From: Caprimulgus europaeus
Taxonomy: Eukaryota; Chordata; Aves; Caprimulgiformes; Caprimulgidae
NCBI GenBank assembly: GCA_907165065.1
Contig: OU015530.1
Span: 45,758,965 to 45,822,964, forward strand
Length of the DNA: 64,000 nucleotides
Reading direction: 5' to 3'
A model generated the notes under the pieces. That model saw only the letters and a list, made by a program, of their open reading frames with translations. It did no database searches and was not told the origin of the DNA. Position 1 is the first letter of the stretch. Each line of letters opens with the position of its first letter. The translations under genes and the position numbers were made by a program. This document shows, piece by piece, positions 15,236 through 25,800 of the stretch.

Positions 15236-15925
15236 GCAGAAGACAGTGGATAGGGCAAGTGTGCTGTGGAAGAGGGCAGTCTCAGCGGGCTCTTTGTGGA
15301 GAAGGAGGTGTGACCCCAAGCAGATCTGTGTGACCTGTGGGCACTCCTGGCAGGGAATCTGAGTGCAAGGAGGTGGAAAAGCAGGGAGGCTGAGGAGCAA
15401 GGAGGGCAAGGGGCAGAGGTACCTGCAGAGCTGCAGCCCCTGGGCCAGTGAGGTGACTACACAGCAGGAAGCTGGTGCTCCCTCTCCCCGACCCTCTCTG
15501 CGAGCAAAAGGCCAGCAAGGGCTGGGAGGAGCCCGCTGAGGCCCAGCGTGTTGCCTCTCAAATCTACATGTCCTGGCTTGTCGGTGCTGGGGTGATGCCT
15601 GGCGCAGGCTGTGAGGGGCCGCCAGCTTGGCATGGCCACTGCCCCTGTCTCCTGCCCAGGCCCTGAGGGTCTCCCTGCATGGGCTGAGCGGGCTTGCTGC
15701 CCCTGGGCCCATGTGTCCCCAGAGGGACAGTTGCTGATGCAACTGCTGATGCAGCTGTGGGAGAGCTTGAGTCCTCTTGGTCTGGGAGCCAGGCAGGTGT
15801 CAGGGCGGTTGCCCTCATGCCCTGTCCCCCGCTGGCTCCCTGACGCCCTGCTCACCCACCTGGCAAGAGACTGCTGGTCTGCTCATCACCTCACATAGCA
15901 GCTCTCCTCTGCTCAGGCAGAGCCT
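15236..15925. other. Isolated GC-rich island of unknown origin
   Basis: About 690 bases that are clearly GC-rich, with roughly a dozen CpG dinucleotides, set in AT-rich DNA on both sides. Overlapping open frames occur on both strands: minus 15158-15742 (194 codons), minus 15457-15855 (132), plus 15611-15898 (95). GC-rich sequence has few stop codons, so this multiplicity argues against reading any one as a gene. The 194-codon translation is rich in Pro, Ser, Leu and Cys and matches no domain I know. A small internal direct repeat (TGCTGATGCA) occurs at about 15731-15755. Possible identities are an exon or promoter of an unannotated lncRNA, a decayed LTR or retrocopy, or an orphan CpG island. 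I cannot separate these by eye. Confidence 0.55.
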
Positions 15926-17124
15926 GATGCATCAGCTATGATCTGGGCTGCTGTTTTTTGAGTTTTAGCTTTAAAATATTTAAAAAAAATTCTCCAGTGC
16001 TTTCTGTTCCCTCTTTCTGTTTCCTATTTTAAAATACAACTTTGTGAATAAAAAAGCACTATTTTTTAAAAAAATCACCATTGTCTATTTTCTCTGTACC
16101 CACATCCCTCCTTCTTCTCTCAAAGTGAAAAAAGGAAAAAAAAAAAAAGTTCAAGTTCTCTTCTCATCTCTCATTTGTGTTTTACCAATTTCAAATGTGC
16201 AGCATAGAGAATAATAGAGTGGCCATGCAGTTTGTTAGCTTCAATTTACATGTGTGCAGGCAGCACACCATACCAGGTACCTGACATCGGGATGTCATCC
16301 ATAACCTTATGCACCAGCACCCTAAAGTCCAAATTTTAATGGCCAGGGGCTATTTCCAAAAGCAAAAAGTATTTCTGAGAATGGCAAGCCAACTGAAAGG
16401 GTGTTTTTTCATAAAGCTCTGAACATCAGCACAGTGCTGAATTTAATAATTTGTACACACAGAGTGACTGACTGTGCTTTGGGGATGTTGGTAGATGAAA
16501 ACCAAAGACAACTGTGGTGATTACCCTCAGCCCCAGTAAGTCAGGTCATTGTGGAGTCATGCTGGAGGCTTCTGAAGTGAAACAAAAGATGCACAGCACA
16601 ACAGATTTGAACTACTGAAGTTCCTGTTCTTGATTCCCAGGAGATTTGTGAGGTAATAACTAGAGAATACAAGAGAAACAAGATTAAGACCTAAGAAAAG
16701 GAAAGAAAAAAAGAAAAAAAGGAACAAGGATCAATGAGAACTGAGGGCATTCTTGGGCCATTTATTATCTGGAGAAGTTCAGGGTTTCTCAGGTGTAGGA
16801 ATGTGAAGATTACCACGTTGGAGCTGACTTTGGACTCTTCTGGTGGCCAGTCCTGAACAGTGGTGATGAAAAAGGATGCATACAAATCTACAAGTGTTCA
16901 GACCGTTTGATACATGGGAAAATATTTTTTTTCAATTTATTTTTGCATTTCATTTTTTAATACCAGTATTTTTTACTGGTTTGTGACTCAGATCATAAAG
17001 GTTTTCAGTCTTTTGCCTTTACTCACTTCTTTTAATAATTCTGCAGTGTTTTTTATTGAGACAAAGGCCACATCAGTGAAATGCATGAGATACAGTGTGA
17101 ACTAAGCTTATCATGACAAAAGAT

Positions 17125-17500
17125 GCATCAGTTTGAAATATTAACCCGGCACTGCCTTGGAGGCAGTGAATAATTAGTTTAACCTGGCAATGAACAATAT
17201 AAACTTAATCACAAAGATGGCTGGTGTTACCATCTTATGTTTTTATAATGCAGTAAGAACATCAGCTTATCATGATTATAGCAGCAGGAGAGTTTGTAGA
17301 ATGAGCTCATGTATAAATAGTTGCTCAAAAACACTGTGAACATTTATGAGGCTCATTATTTATCATTAATTATTTAACTGCAGGTCCTCATGTGGGCAGT
17401 GAAATCCTGCTGATTTACTACTTATCAGGAATAAATTACCACTTACAACTTGGGGTTTTCATGATTTTCCTTTTGTCATCATAAATAAACTTAGCTAATA
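17125..17500. promoter_or_regulatory. Possible conserved noncoding element
   Basis: A stretch of balanced, non-repetitive sequence dense in short motifs typical of developmental enhancers: several ATTA/TAAT homeodomain cores (for example ATTAATTATTTAA near 17366), CATAAATAA-type forkhead-like motifs and TATCATGATTATA. It has no open frame and no transposon signature. This is a judgement from texture only. No alignment to other genomes could be made, so confidence is low. Confidence 0.25.
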
Positions 17501-17699
17501 AGACTGTTTCCTTCTCCCTATTAAACTGACTGCTGGTGAGAGGCTTTTTGGTTAGTGACTTAATACGAGACAAAATATAGGATAAGTGAAAAGCTGTGTA
17601 TTTTTATGAAATCTCAGATTGTTTGCAATAGATCTGAGAACTCAGTAAGGGATCAGTATTTGCTTACATTTACAGCGTATTTGTACAGGACCAGATTTC

Positions 17700-17755
17700 T
17701 GAAACTGCTCAGCAGCCACAATTAAGGACAGATTTTTTTCTGAGGAGCAGTTTCA
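17700..17755. repeat. Hairpin, 11-base perfect inverted arms
   Basis: TGAAACTGCTC at 17700-17710 is the exact reverse complement of GAGCAGTTTCA at 17745-17755. Similarity continues imperfectly outward (AGATTT against AAATTT). The left side (CCAGATTTCTGAAACTGCTC) resembles an ancient amniote SINE/MIR-type 3' motif, so this may be a decayed repeat rather than a functional RNA hairpin. Confidence 0.6.
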
Positions 17756-18580
17756 AATTTGCCAGCTAACTGAAGTTATTTTAGTATCTAAATGAGGACC
17801 AACAGCTAAATCCCCATTCCGGCACCACTCTGATCCTCAAAATCCCATCTCGGTTACTCTCTAACCCTTTAGGTGCCTGTGTTGCTGCCAGTAAAGTCAC
17901 TAAAGATGCCTCTGTTTCTACTAGGGAGCATAAATAGAAGTAAATCATAATATTCTGACAGCTTTCAGACCTTCTTCATGCTTCAGCCTCAGAAGGATTC
18001 AGTGCATTTTTTGGCAGGTTTCCTGACAAGGAAGGCATAACCTGATGGACAACAACACTCAACAGTACTATGCCTCAGACAACAAGCACCCAGAGCTACG
18101 CAGATGATTTGCCCGTTTGCACACATGCCTGCATTCATGTGCATGCATAGAATTTCGGTCCAGAAGGTGGTACACTGCACACCTGAGAAGGTGGGTCTGC
18201 TTTGCTTAATTTTGCCTGGATGCTTCAGTACTCAGCTCAGGGCTGAAGCTTGTCAGGACTTGCATCCTACCCTGTAAGCGCACCTGTGTTGCAGTAGAAG
18301 TGCTGCTATGACTGTTAACATATCTATACACCTGGCTGCAAACCTCTGTTAACCCACCAGGGTGTTTGAACAACCAAAAACCACCTAGGTCTCTGACCTT
18401 TTTAAGACAGGCTTGTCTAATATGACTTTGACCACCTATGATGGGCTCATCGATATGTGAAGTAGGCAGGTTTTATAAAAAGGCTCAATTTTGTTTCTAT
18501 AGAACACAAGAGTATGTTTTATCTGATCCAGACATTATGTTTAAAAATGTGGTATCATCTGCACTTATTGTCTTTTATAC

Positions 18581-18693
18581 AAATATATATAAAAAACATG
18601 TATATAGACAACATACACAATATACCTATATTTTGACATTATATATTTTTATCTTATTTATACATATACAGACACACACACATATATATATTA
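18581..18693. repeat. TATA/CATA-rich degenerate microsatellite
   Basis: A tract of ATATAT, ACATGTATATA, ACATACACAATATA and a (CA)n(TA)n block, ending 28 bases before the 3' end of the CR1 at 18721. The 99-codon frame at 18438-18737 runs through it and is low-complexity. Confidence 0.75.
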
Positions 18694-18720
18694 GTGATAA
18701 AAATGAGGTGGTATATCAAA

Positions 18721-19745
18721 GAATCATAGAATCATAGAATGGTTTGGGTTGGAAGAGACCTTAAAGATCATCTAGTTCCAAACTCCCTGCCATCATCAGG
18801 GACACCTTCCACTAAACAAGGTTGCTCAAAGCTTCATCCAGCCTGGCCTTGAACACTTCCAGGGAGGGGGCATCCACGGCTTCATTGGGCAACCTGTGCC
18901 AGTGTCTCACCACCCTCACAGTGAAGAACTTTTTTCTAATATCCAATCTAAACCTACCCTCTTTCAGCTTAAAGCCATTTCCCTTTGTTCTGTCATTAAC
19001 TTCCCTTGTGAAAAGTCCCTCCCCAGCTTTCTTGCAGGCCCCTTCAGGTACTGGAAGGCCACTATAAGATCTTCCGGGAGCCGTCTCTTCTCGAGGCTGA
19101 ACAGCCCCAACTCTCTCAGCCTGTCCTCACAGGAGAGGTGCTCCAGCCCTCGGATCATCCTCGTGGCCTCCTCTGGATTCTTTCTAACTGATCCGTGTCT
19201 CTCTTGTGTTGGGGGCTCCAGAACTGGACACAGTACTCCAGATGGGGCCTTACGAGAGTGGAGAATCCCCTCCCTCGACCTGCTGGCCACACTTCTCTTG
19301 ATGCAGCCTAGGATACAGTTGGCCTTCTGGGCTGCAAGTGCACATTGCCAGCTCATGTTGAGTTTCTTGTCCACCACCACTCCCAAGTCCTTCTCTTCAG
19401 AGCTGGCCTCAAGCCACTCATTGCCCAGCCTGTATCTGTGCTTGGGGTTGCCCTGACTCAGGTGCAGAACCTTGCATTTGGCCTTATTGAACTTCATGAG
19501 GTTAGCACAGGCCCAGCTCTCAAGCCTGTCAAGGTCCCTCTGGATGGCATCCCGTCCCTCCAGTGTGTCAGCCACGCCCCTCAGCTTGGTATTGTCGGCA
19601 AACTTGCTGAGGGTGCACTCAATCCCACTATCCATGTCTCCAACAAAGATGTTGAAGAGCACCGGTCCCAATACCGAACCTTGAGGGACACCACTCATCG
19701 TTTCCACTTGGACTTTGAACTGTTGACCACAACAATTTGGGTGTG
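18721..19745 (-). mobile_element. CR1 LINE, 5'-truncated
   Basis: A non-LTR retrotransposon of the CR1 family on the minus strand. Its 3' end is at the left and carries the repeated octamer CATAGAAT that closes CR1 elements. The conserved 3' region follows (GGTTTGGGTTGGAAGAGACC, then the TTCCACTA and TTGCTCAAAGC segments), then the RT C-terminal coding region. The element stops at about 19745, inside the RT gene, so most of ORF2 and the 5' end are missing, as expected from incomplete reverse transcription. It shares its 3' end closely with the copies at 41921 and 47195, which points to the same subfamily. Confidence 0.95.
18964..19707 (-). pseudogene. CR1 reverse transcriptase, C-terminal remnant
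   Basis: A 247-codon open frame within the CR1. Residues 5-21 are the [17 protein letters not shown] motif of the RT palm, residues 36-39 are the catalytic loop, and the [15 protein letters not shown] segment lies near the C terminus. The catalytic loop reads FADN: codon 39 (19591-19593) is Asn where FADD is standard, so a metal-binding aspartate is lost. Between about residues 150 and 175 the protein leaves the family frame and then returns. Compared with other copies in this window, the DNA is 11 bases short near 19255 and one base short near 19165, together 12 bases, which restores the frame. The open frame is therefore an accident of two indels. The product would be inactive, and everything N-terminal to the motif is absent. 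Confidence 0.9.
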
Positions 19746-21320
19746 ATATGATATGTATTATATGTATGTGTATATGATTCTATGCCATTCTGATCTCTCA
19801 CATTTAAACCTTTTTCAGGCACATGTGGAATGTATTTTGTATCTATTCCATATTTTCATGTGTGACTTCACAATTTCTGTGCGAACTACTTCCTATCCTG
19901 ATGTAATGTTAAAAAAACTTAGGTCATAGACTTAAGAAACTTCTCATATCATCTAGAACTTAAGAAATCAAGGAGCAGAACAGATGTTGCATTTTAATAG
20001 TGTTATTTAAAATATAAATTTTAAAAAGTGCTTTTTCAGTTGAATAGCTGTTGTTAATAATAAATCAAATATTCTCCATCTGACTCAGTTTCATGTTACA
20101 CACTCAGGAATGAAATACCCATTCTGCAAAAATTAGTATCTATTTATGAAAAATATTTTACAGGATACTTGTAAGCTATGTTGTGCAGAACTTTTTTTTT
20201 TTTTTTTTTTTTAATTTGTGGATGGTGTTTTTAAATCTAATTTAATTGTATACCCATAGGAGAAAGTGGCAAGATTTAGGTAGTTACACTAAAAATATGT
20301 TTGGGACTAATTATGATTATAAAATTGTATGCTGGTTTGGGGCTTCAGAAAAAACATACCCACACCATGTTACTAGTCTAATCTCTAAAAATATTATGAA
20401 CATTGGCAGTATTATCTTAAAGGAAAAACATTTTGCCACATTGTACTGGAACATAAGACTTTTTATGGACAGCCTTTAATATAGCATTTGTGATAATTCT
20501 GTTGTTGAAGCTATTTTCTTGCTGTTGATTAGAAAGTTTTGGGCTCCTCCTTTCTTCTGCTAAATTAAAAATGCATACACAGCTAAGGGGAAGCGTAACC
20601 TGGTATATGTGACTTTAGGCACTTGTAAATACAGAGGTTTTAGCCCTTTCTGAACTCACATTCATGCTGATGTGGGTACTTCTTTCTTATTACCTGTGAA
20701 GACACACACAGGCCATCCCTGTAGATTTTGTCCTCCCACCACAGTCAAATTGATGTGAAAGGTCTTGCCAGTGAGTTATTTAAATACTGATATTCTGTTC
20801 TTGCTTATCAAGAAAGCTGGATATAAATCTCTTGGCACTTATCTTTCTACATTGCCCACTAACATTTTATTCTACTTCTGTCTGTCCTTATGACATTTGC
20901 TGGAGAGCTTAAACTGAAAGTGCTAATTATTAATTTAGGGCTAGATTCTGTCTCCTACAGCCAGAGGCATGCTGGAGGGGATGCAAAGGGACTCCGATTT
21001 GTTATATGCATGTTCCTTACCACAGAGATCCTCACACATCTACTCCTTGGTTCATATTAGGAAATACTCATTATTGTTTTTAATCATATATGTCCACATC
21101 AGCTATGAGTTAAGATTACAAATGAAAAAAGCACACCGTAGTTTGAAGTTTGAAATTATTTTTTTCAAACACAAGTAGATTTCCTTGGTTTGAACAATGG
21201 ATTGCATTAATCACTGCTGGGTTTTTTCACATTGCAGAGAGGATTTAGCCCTAGGAAAGAATTGTTTCATCATCTTGAAGCCCAGTAAGGCCCAGTGTTA
21301 TTATGTCAGTACAACTGGTT
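19746..21320. other. Unique AT-rich DNA, no gene recognised
   Basis: No exon or identifiable repeat. Frames of 77 codons (20246-20479) and 69 codons (20969-21178) have no domain. A 21-base T run lies at 20192-20212. Confidence 0.5.
20192..20212. repeat. 21-base poly-T run
   Basis: An uninterrupted run of T residues. No retrocopy body is recognisable next to it, so it is treated as a simple repeat. Confidence 0.9.
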
Positions 21321-21412
21321 AACCAAGGCATAAAGATAAAGTAACTTGCCTAAGGCCATGCAATAGATCAGTGGCAGAGATGTGAATCTAGTACAGGGTC
21401 CTTTAACTCTGG
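21321..21412 (+). mobile_element. MIR-like ancient SINE fragment
   Basis: The sequence follows the MIR/CORE-SINE consensus as I know it: a degraded GAGGCA-type segment, then AAGTAACTTGCCTAAGGCCA, a short variable part, CAGTGGCAGAGATGTGAATC and a weaker match to the ending. MIR-type SINEs were active before amniote radiation, so a bird copy should be rare and strongly decayed, which fits the many substitutions. It abuts the CR1 3' end at 21416 almost directly. The tRNA-derived head is not clear to the left, so this is probably the 3' half only. Confidence 0.7.
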
Positions 21413-21415
21413 AAA

Positions 21416-22334
21416 ATCATAGAATAGTTTGGTTGAGAAGGACCATTAAGATCATCTAGTCCAACCGTAAACCTAGCACTGCCAAGTTAACCACTAAAAA
21501 ATGTCCACAAATATCACATCTACAGGTCCCTTCAATACCTCCAGGAATGGGGACTCCACTACTTCCCTGGGCAGCCTGTTCCAATACTTGACCACCCTTT
21601 CAGTGAAGAATTTTTTCTTAATATCCGACCTAAACCTTCCCTGGTACAACCTAAGGCCATTCCCTCTTGTCCTATCACTTGTTATTTGGGAGAAGAGGCC
21701 AACACCCACCTCACTACAACCTCCTTTCAGGCAGTTGTAGAGAGCAAGATCTCCCCTCAGCCTCCTCTTCTCCAGACTAAACAATCCCAATTCTCTCAGG
21801 TGTTCCTCATACGACTTGTTCTCCAGGCCATTCACCAGCTTCGTTGCCCTTCTTTGCCCACGCTCCAGCAACTCAATGGACTTCTTATAGTGAGGGACCC
21901 AAAACTGAACACGGTACTCCAGGTGCGGCCACACCAGTGCTGAATACAGGGACACAATCACTTCTCTACTCCTGCTGACCACACTATTGCTGATACATAC
22001 CAGGATGCTACTAACCTTTTTGGCTGCCTGAGCACACTGCTGGCTCATATTCAGCTGTCTATTGACCAACACCCTCAGGTCCTTTTCTTCTTGGCAGCTC
22101 TCCAGCCACTCCTCCCCAAGCCTGTAGTGTTGCATGGGGTTGTTGTGATCGAAGTGCAGGACCTAGAACTTGGCCTTGTTGAACCTCATACAACTGGCCT
22201 TGGCCCATCAATCCAGCCTGTCCAGATCCCTTTGCAGAGCCTTCCTACCTTCAAGCAGATCAACACTTCCTCCCAGCTTGGTGTCATCTGCAAACTTATT
22301 GAGAGTAATGATCATCTATATCATTGATAAATAT
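21416..22334 (-). mobile_element. CR1 LINE, 3' segment (split by LTR)
   Basis: The left part of a minus-strand CR1. It starts with the terminal ATCATAGAAT motif and continues through a 3' region that differs from the 18721 copy: AACCGTAAACCTAGCACTGCC replaces the CCCCCTGCCATCA block, so it is a different CR1 subfamily. The C-terminal RT region follows. The element is interrupted at 22335 by an LTR and resumes at 22670. Together the two parts give about 1.07 kb of CR1. Confidence 0.95.
21494..22135 (-). pseudogene. CR1 RT C-terminal domain remnant
   Basis: A 213-codon open frame matching the CR1 ORF2 C-terminal region: [10 protein letters not shown] near the start, [19 protein letters not shown] around residues 58-76, then [25 protein letters not shown] and the final [14 protein letters not shown] motif. 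These family landmarks appear in order, so the C-terminal third is well kept. The frame breaks upstream of 22135, and the catalytic loop region lies outside it. It is a fragment without a start codon of its own and not an expressed gene. Confidence 0.9.
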
Positions 22335-22669
22335 GCTCAGAAATAAAAGCAAGGAGAAAGGAGGGGGAAGGGCAGGGCATTTGTTACTTCCGTTTGTCCT
22401 CTGGGATCCGCAGCGTGTATGAAACCCTGCTTCCCAGGAAGTGGCCAAACATCGCCTGCTGATGGGAAGTAGAGAATAAATATTTTGTTCTTTTGCTTCT
22501 GTGCGTGCAGCTTTGCTTTGCATCTATTAAACTGCCTTTGTCTTGACCCACAAGTTTGGTCTTTTTTGTGTTCCATCTTATTTTCTCCCCTCCCCATCTT
22601 GCTGAGGAGGGGGATGATAGAGTGGGCTTTGGTGGGCATCTGGCATCTGGCCAGGGTCAACCCACCACA
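22335..22669 (+). mobile_element. LTR, ERVL-like, nested in CR1
   Basis: A 335-bp insertion inside the CR1. Its right end (AGAGTGGGCTTTGGTGGGCA, then CCAGGGTCAACCCACCACA) is nearly identical to the right end of the solo LTR at 29269, so it is an LTR in plus orientation. AATAAA at 22475-22480 is a plausible polyadenylation signal. The 4-bp repeat ATAT lies just outside both ends (22331-22334 and 22670-22673), possibly part of a target duplication. The left end lacks a clear TG, and the left two thirds do not resemble the 29269 LTR, so it is a different LTR family or a recombinant. No internal viral genes are present. Confidence 0.8.
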
Positions 22670-22818
22670 ATATTAAACAGAGCTGGCTCCAAAACTGAGC
22701 CCTGGGGAACACCACTTGTGACCGGCAGCCAAGTGGATTCTGCTCCGTTCCCCACAACTCTCTCGGCTTGGCTATGCAACCAGTTTTTTACCCAGCAAAG
22801 AGTACACCTGTCTAGGTA
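22670..22818 (-). mobile_element. CR1 LINE, 5' segment (split by LTR)
   Basis: The continuation of the CR1 at 21416 beyond the LTR insertion. The minus strand encodes [35 protein letters not shown] and flanking residues, which is the RT region just N-terminal to the catalytic loop. The CR1 text reads straight across the insertion when the LTR is removed. It stops near 22818, leaving the rest of ORF2 missing. Confidence 0.92.
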
Positions 22819-25800
22819 GGGACCTGATGTCTGCATAGCACTCATTGATATTTTTTAAAATTTAAGATAAATATTTTTTTTAAAAAAATATGTTATTATT
22901 CAGTGACACATGAGGGAAAAGTGTTTTTGCTCAAAAGTTGATGCCATAAAGTGGAACAATATGTGAATGTGTTAGTTTTTGACAGAAAATGGATTGTCAC
23001 ATGGCAAAGAGAAGAAATACTCGAGTCTAATCTAATGCATAGTCACCACTATGAATGAATGGCATCGTGATGGTGTGTTGTTTTTTTTTTTTCTCACTAG
23101 GAAAGAAAGGTGCATAAACAAAACCTCAGGGAGGTCAAATAAATATAAAGTAGGTACCAGAGGTACCCATTCTTCTCTCAGCCCCTCTGTCCCCTTGTGA
23201 GGCCAGGCTGGTGGGTTGGTGGCATCTAAGAATGTGAGGCTCCACTAGAGCAGTTTTGATGAAGACTGGGTTACTTGAATGACGAATGTGTGTCTGGGTC
23301 AGAGGGATAAGTAGATAGAAGGAAGGAGCTAGAAGAAAGTTTGGAAGTCTTTTATTTGAGGGAACACAGCCAAATTTCAATTTTTGTTTGGAATCTAGGG
23401 ATCATTTTATTTGTTTTGTGGTTTCTGACTACTCCAGCAGAAACTGAGAGTGAAATACTTTGGGTTTATTTTATTTTTGTCAGCACAATCTGACATTCTG
23501 TTTTCAATCCTGCTGTATTATCATCTGTGTATTTATTTCTCCAGGACTAGTCTACTGTAATGATTGTATCTTAGACCACTTGGAAAATGAAAGAACTACA
23601 GAATGTTGTTACCTGAAATTTACACTGATAGTAAAAAAACAAATGGTTTTTATTTAGTGGTGTTGACTTGAGGCTATAAAGTCCTTAGTATTTTGAAGCC
23701 TACTTCAGAGACTACATCTCTCCTACTGAGATAAAGTGCCAGTTATGGACAGCAGAACTGCTTAAACTGTCATTCCTCTGCTATTAATATATCTGGGCAT
23801 TTTCACAAACCTTTTTTTATGGACAATTCTTGACTGTGGAAATTTGTCAAAGCAGGTCAATCGCAGAATGCATTTCTTCATGAACTGGTGAAAAAAAAAA
23901 GATTCTCCATGTGTGACTTGTGCATATATATAAACAGAATGCTGGCAAAGAACAGGAAGTATTTTTTCAGGTGCTTATTACATCACAGAAATAACAAATT
24001 GAGGAAATTACTGACATTAGTAAGCTTTTGCATGCTTGGCGCCACATGCTTAACTATGCTTACAGTTTTTCATTCCCAAGCAACCAAAGTATGAAGTTTA
24101 TATTGCTCCTGTTGATCATGTTACAAAGTTGGCCTTCATTCTCCTTCTTGCATCCTGTGCCTTACAGCCTTACACAATTATTGTCAGTGAAGTGCTAATG
24201 AAACTGTAATCTTTTCTTCAGTGTGTTTGGTTTGTATCAAAAGCTGCTAGTGATGCAAGGTGTTCAGAAATGACTATGTCTGCTGAATAGGGCTGCATGA
24301 AAATGCCCCTTTCAATGGACAAAAGGAAAGCAATTGAACCACTCTGCAGGTACTCCAAGAGCCTAACAAAAATTACATGCCATCATTGGGAAGGTTCTCT
24401 ATGTGTGCATACAGTCAACTTTACAAGCCCCATATAAAAACCTGTACTGTTTTACAAAATACGCCCCTATTATTTGGCGTTTTGAAGGGAGTTTTATTTT
24501 TCCTAAGCAATATCAACAGAGCCAGTGATTCAGAGCTCAACTAATCCATATTTTAATGTTTATGGGGCTCATGGGTGCCAAATTTTTTTAGTTCTAATGT
24601 TTAATATTTATTTGTGTTGCTTAAACACTGAGGAAATTCCCATTAGAGAGGAAGGCAAAAAAACTGTGAGATCATTTTTGTCTAAACTTCAGCACTCTGT
24701 GAATCATTTCTAAAGCTAGTAGTCTATGAAGAGTAGTTCTCTGATATTATATGTTCAATTCCACCTGCATTTTGAGGAACAGTTACTCATTGGCCAGATT
24801 ATAATTAAATTTTGTACTGGGTGTACAGGGTAAAACTATCTGAGTTTTCAGGGGCTATAATGAATCAAAAATATATTTTGAGGAAACTCATTCTTTTAAA
24901 ATTCAGGCTGAATTAGAAAAACATAACGTCTACCAAAAATTATGAAAAAAGTTCAGAATATTGACTACTACATACAAAATCTCAGAACATTTAAAGACAT
25001 TTAGATCCCTCCTCAAATGTAGTTAAATATCTTTTTTTACAAGAAAATTTATGAGAACTGCTATTTCTGTAGACCTAAGATAGGTGTTCAGTTTTGATTT
25101 AGCAATTTAACCACCAAAGTGAATATAATAATTTATTCTCACGGCTTTACAACCTCTCCTTTTTGCACTGATCTCCAATATTCTGTAGAATAGCCCTTTG
25201 CCTCATGTTAGAGAATTTGTAGCATAACACAAATAAAAAAATAATGCTCAGAATTTATGCTTAGTTCCATTCCTAATGATAAAGTTCTCCAGATGTGAAA
25301 TGGAGACAAGCCACTATTTGTACCAGAACTTCAGTTTCTCATGCAGAGGGACTTACAGGTCTCTGTGTCTAAAATCCCAGGTGGTTTCTCTGGACCTATG
25401 ACTTGCACTAAGCTTAAACAAGATGAAAGCAGAAAAAAAGGTTTAAATTGCAGATTTTTTTATTCCCAGTGGAATAGCTGTAATAGAAATAGCAACAATG
25501 ATAAATTAGATTCTCCTAGTGTCATGTTAAGCATTGGCTGAACATATCCTCTAGAGAAGCCAGTTACAATATGGTATTTACATCATGTTGTAGTGCAGAA
25601 AGAAGTTGATACATTTTCTTTAGAAACCAAGTTCTTTTCAACATACCTGTATATGTAATTGATATATTTTGCTCAAGCATCTTCCCAGATTAGTTCATGG
25701 TGGGCGCTAATTTGCAAAGGCCTCATCATTAAAGACTCATTACTGCTATGCCTGGAACCATCTTCCTGATCTTCTTACTGTGACGTCTCACTTCACTAGT

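Larger units (their letters stand above)
15926..18580. other. Unique DNA, no gene recognised
   Basis: AT-rich flank of the GC island followed by unique sequence. The flank has long T and A tracts and an AATAAA at about 16047. Frames such as 16691-16885, 16914-17105 and 17989-18180 are 63-64 codons with no recognisable motif. The candidate conserved block at 17125-17500 and the hairpin at 17700-17755 are listed separately. Confidence 0.5.

Noticed and set aside
15158-15742. 194-codon minus-strand open frame
   Set aside because: It lies in the GC-rich island, where open frames exist in several phases on both strands. Its composition is biased and no domain is visible. Kept as a finding about the island, not as a gene.
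18896-19746. Plus-strand frames of 186 and 133 codons
   Set aside because: Antisense shadows of the minus-strand CR1 RT region.
21501-22327. Plus-strand frames of 78-85 codons
   Set aside because: Antisense of the CR1 coding strand.
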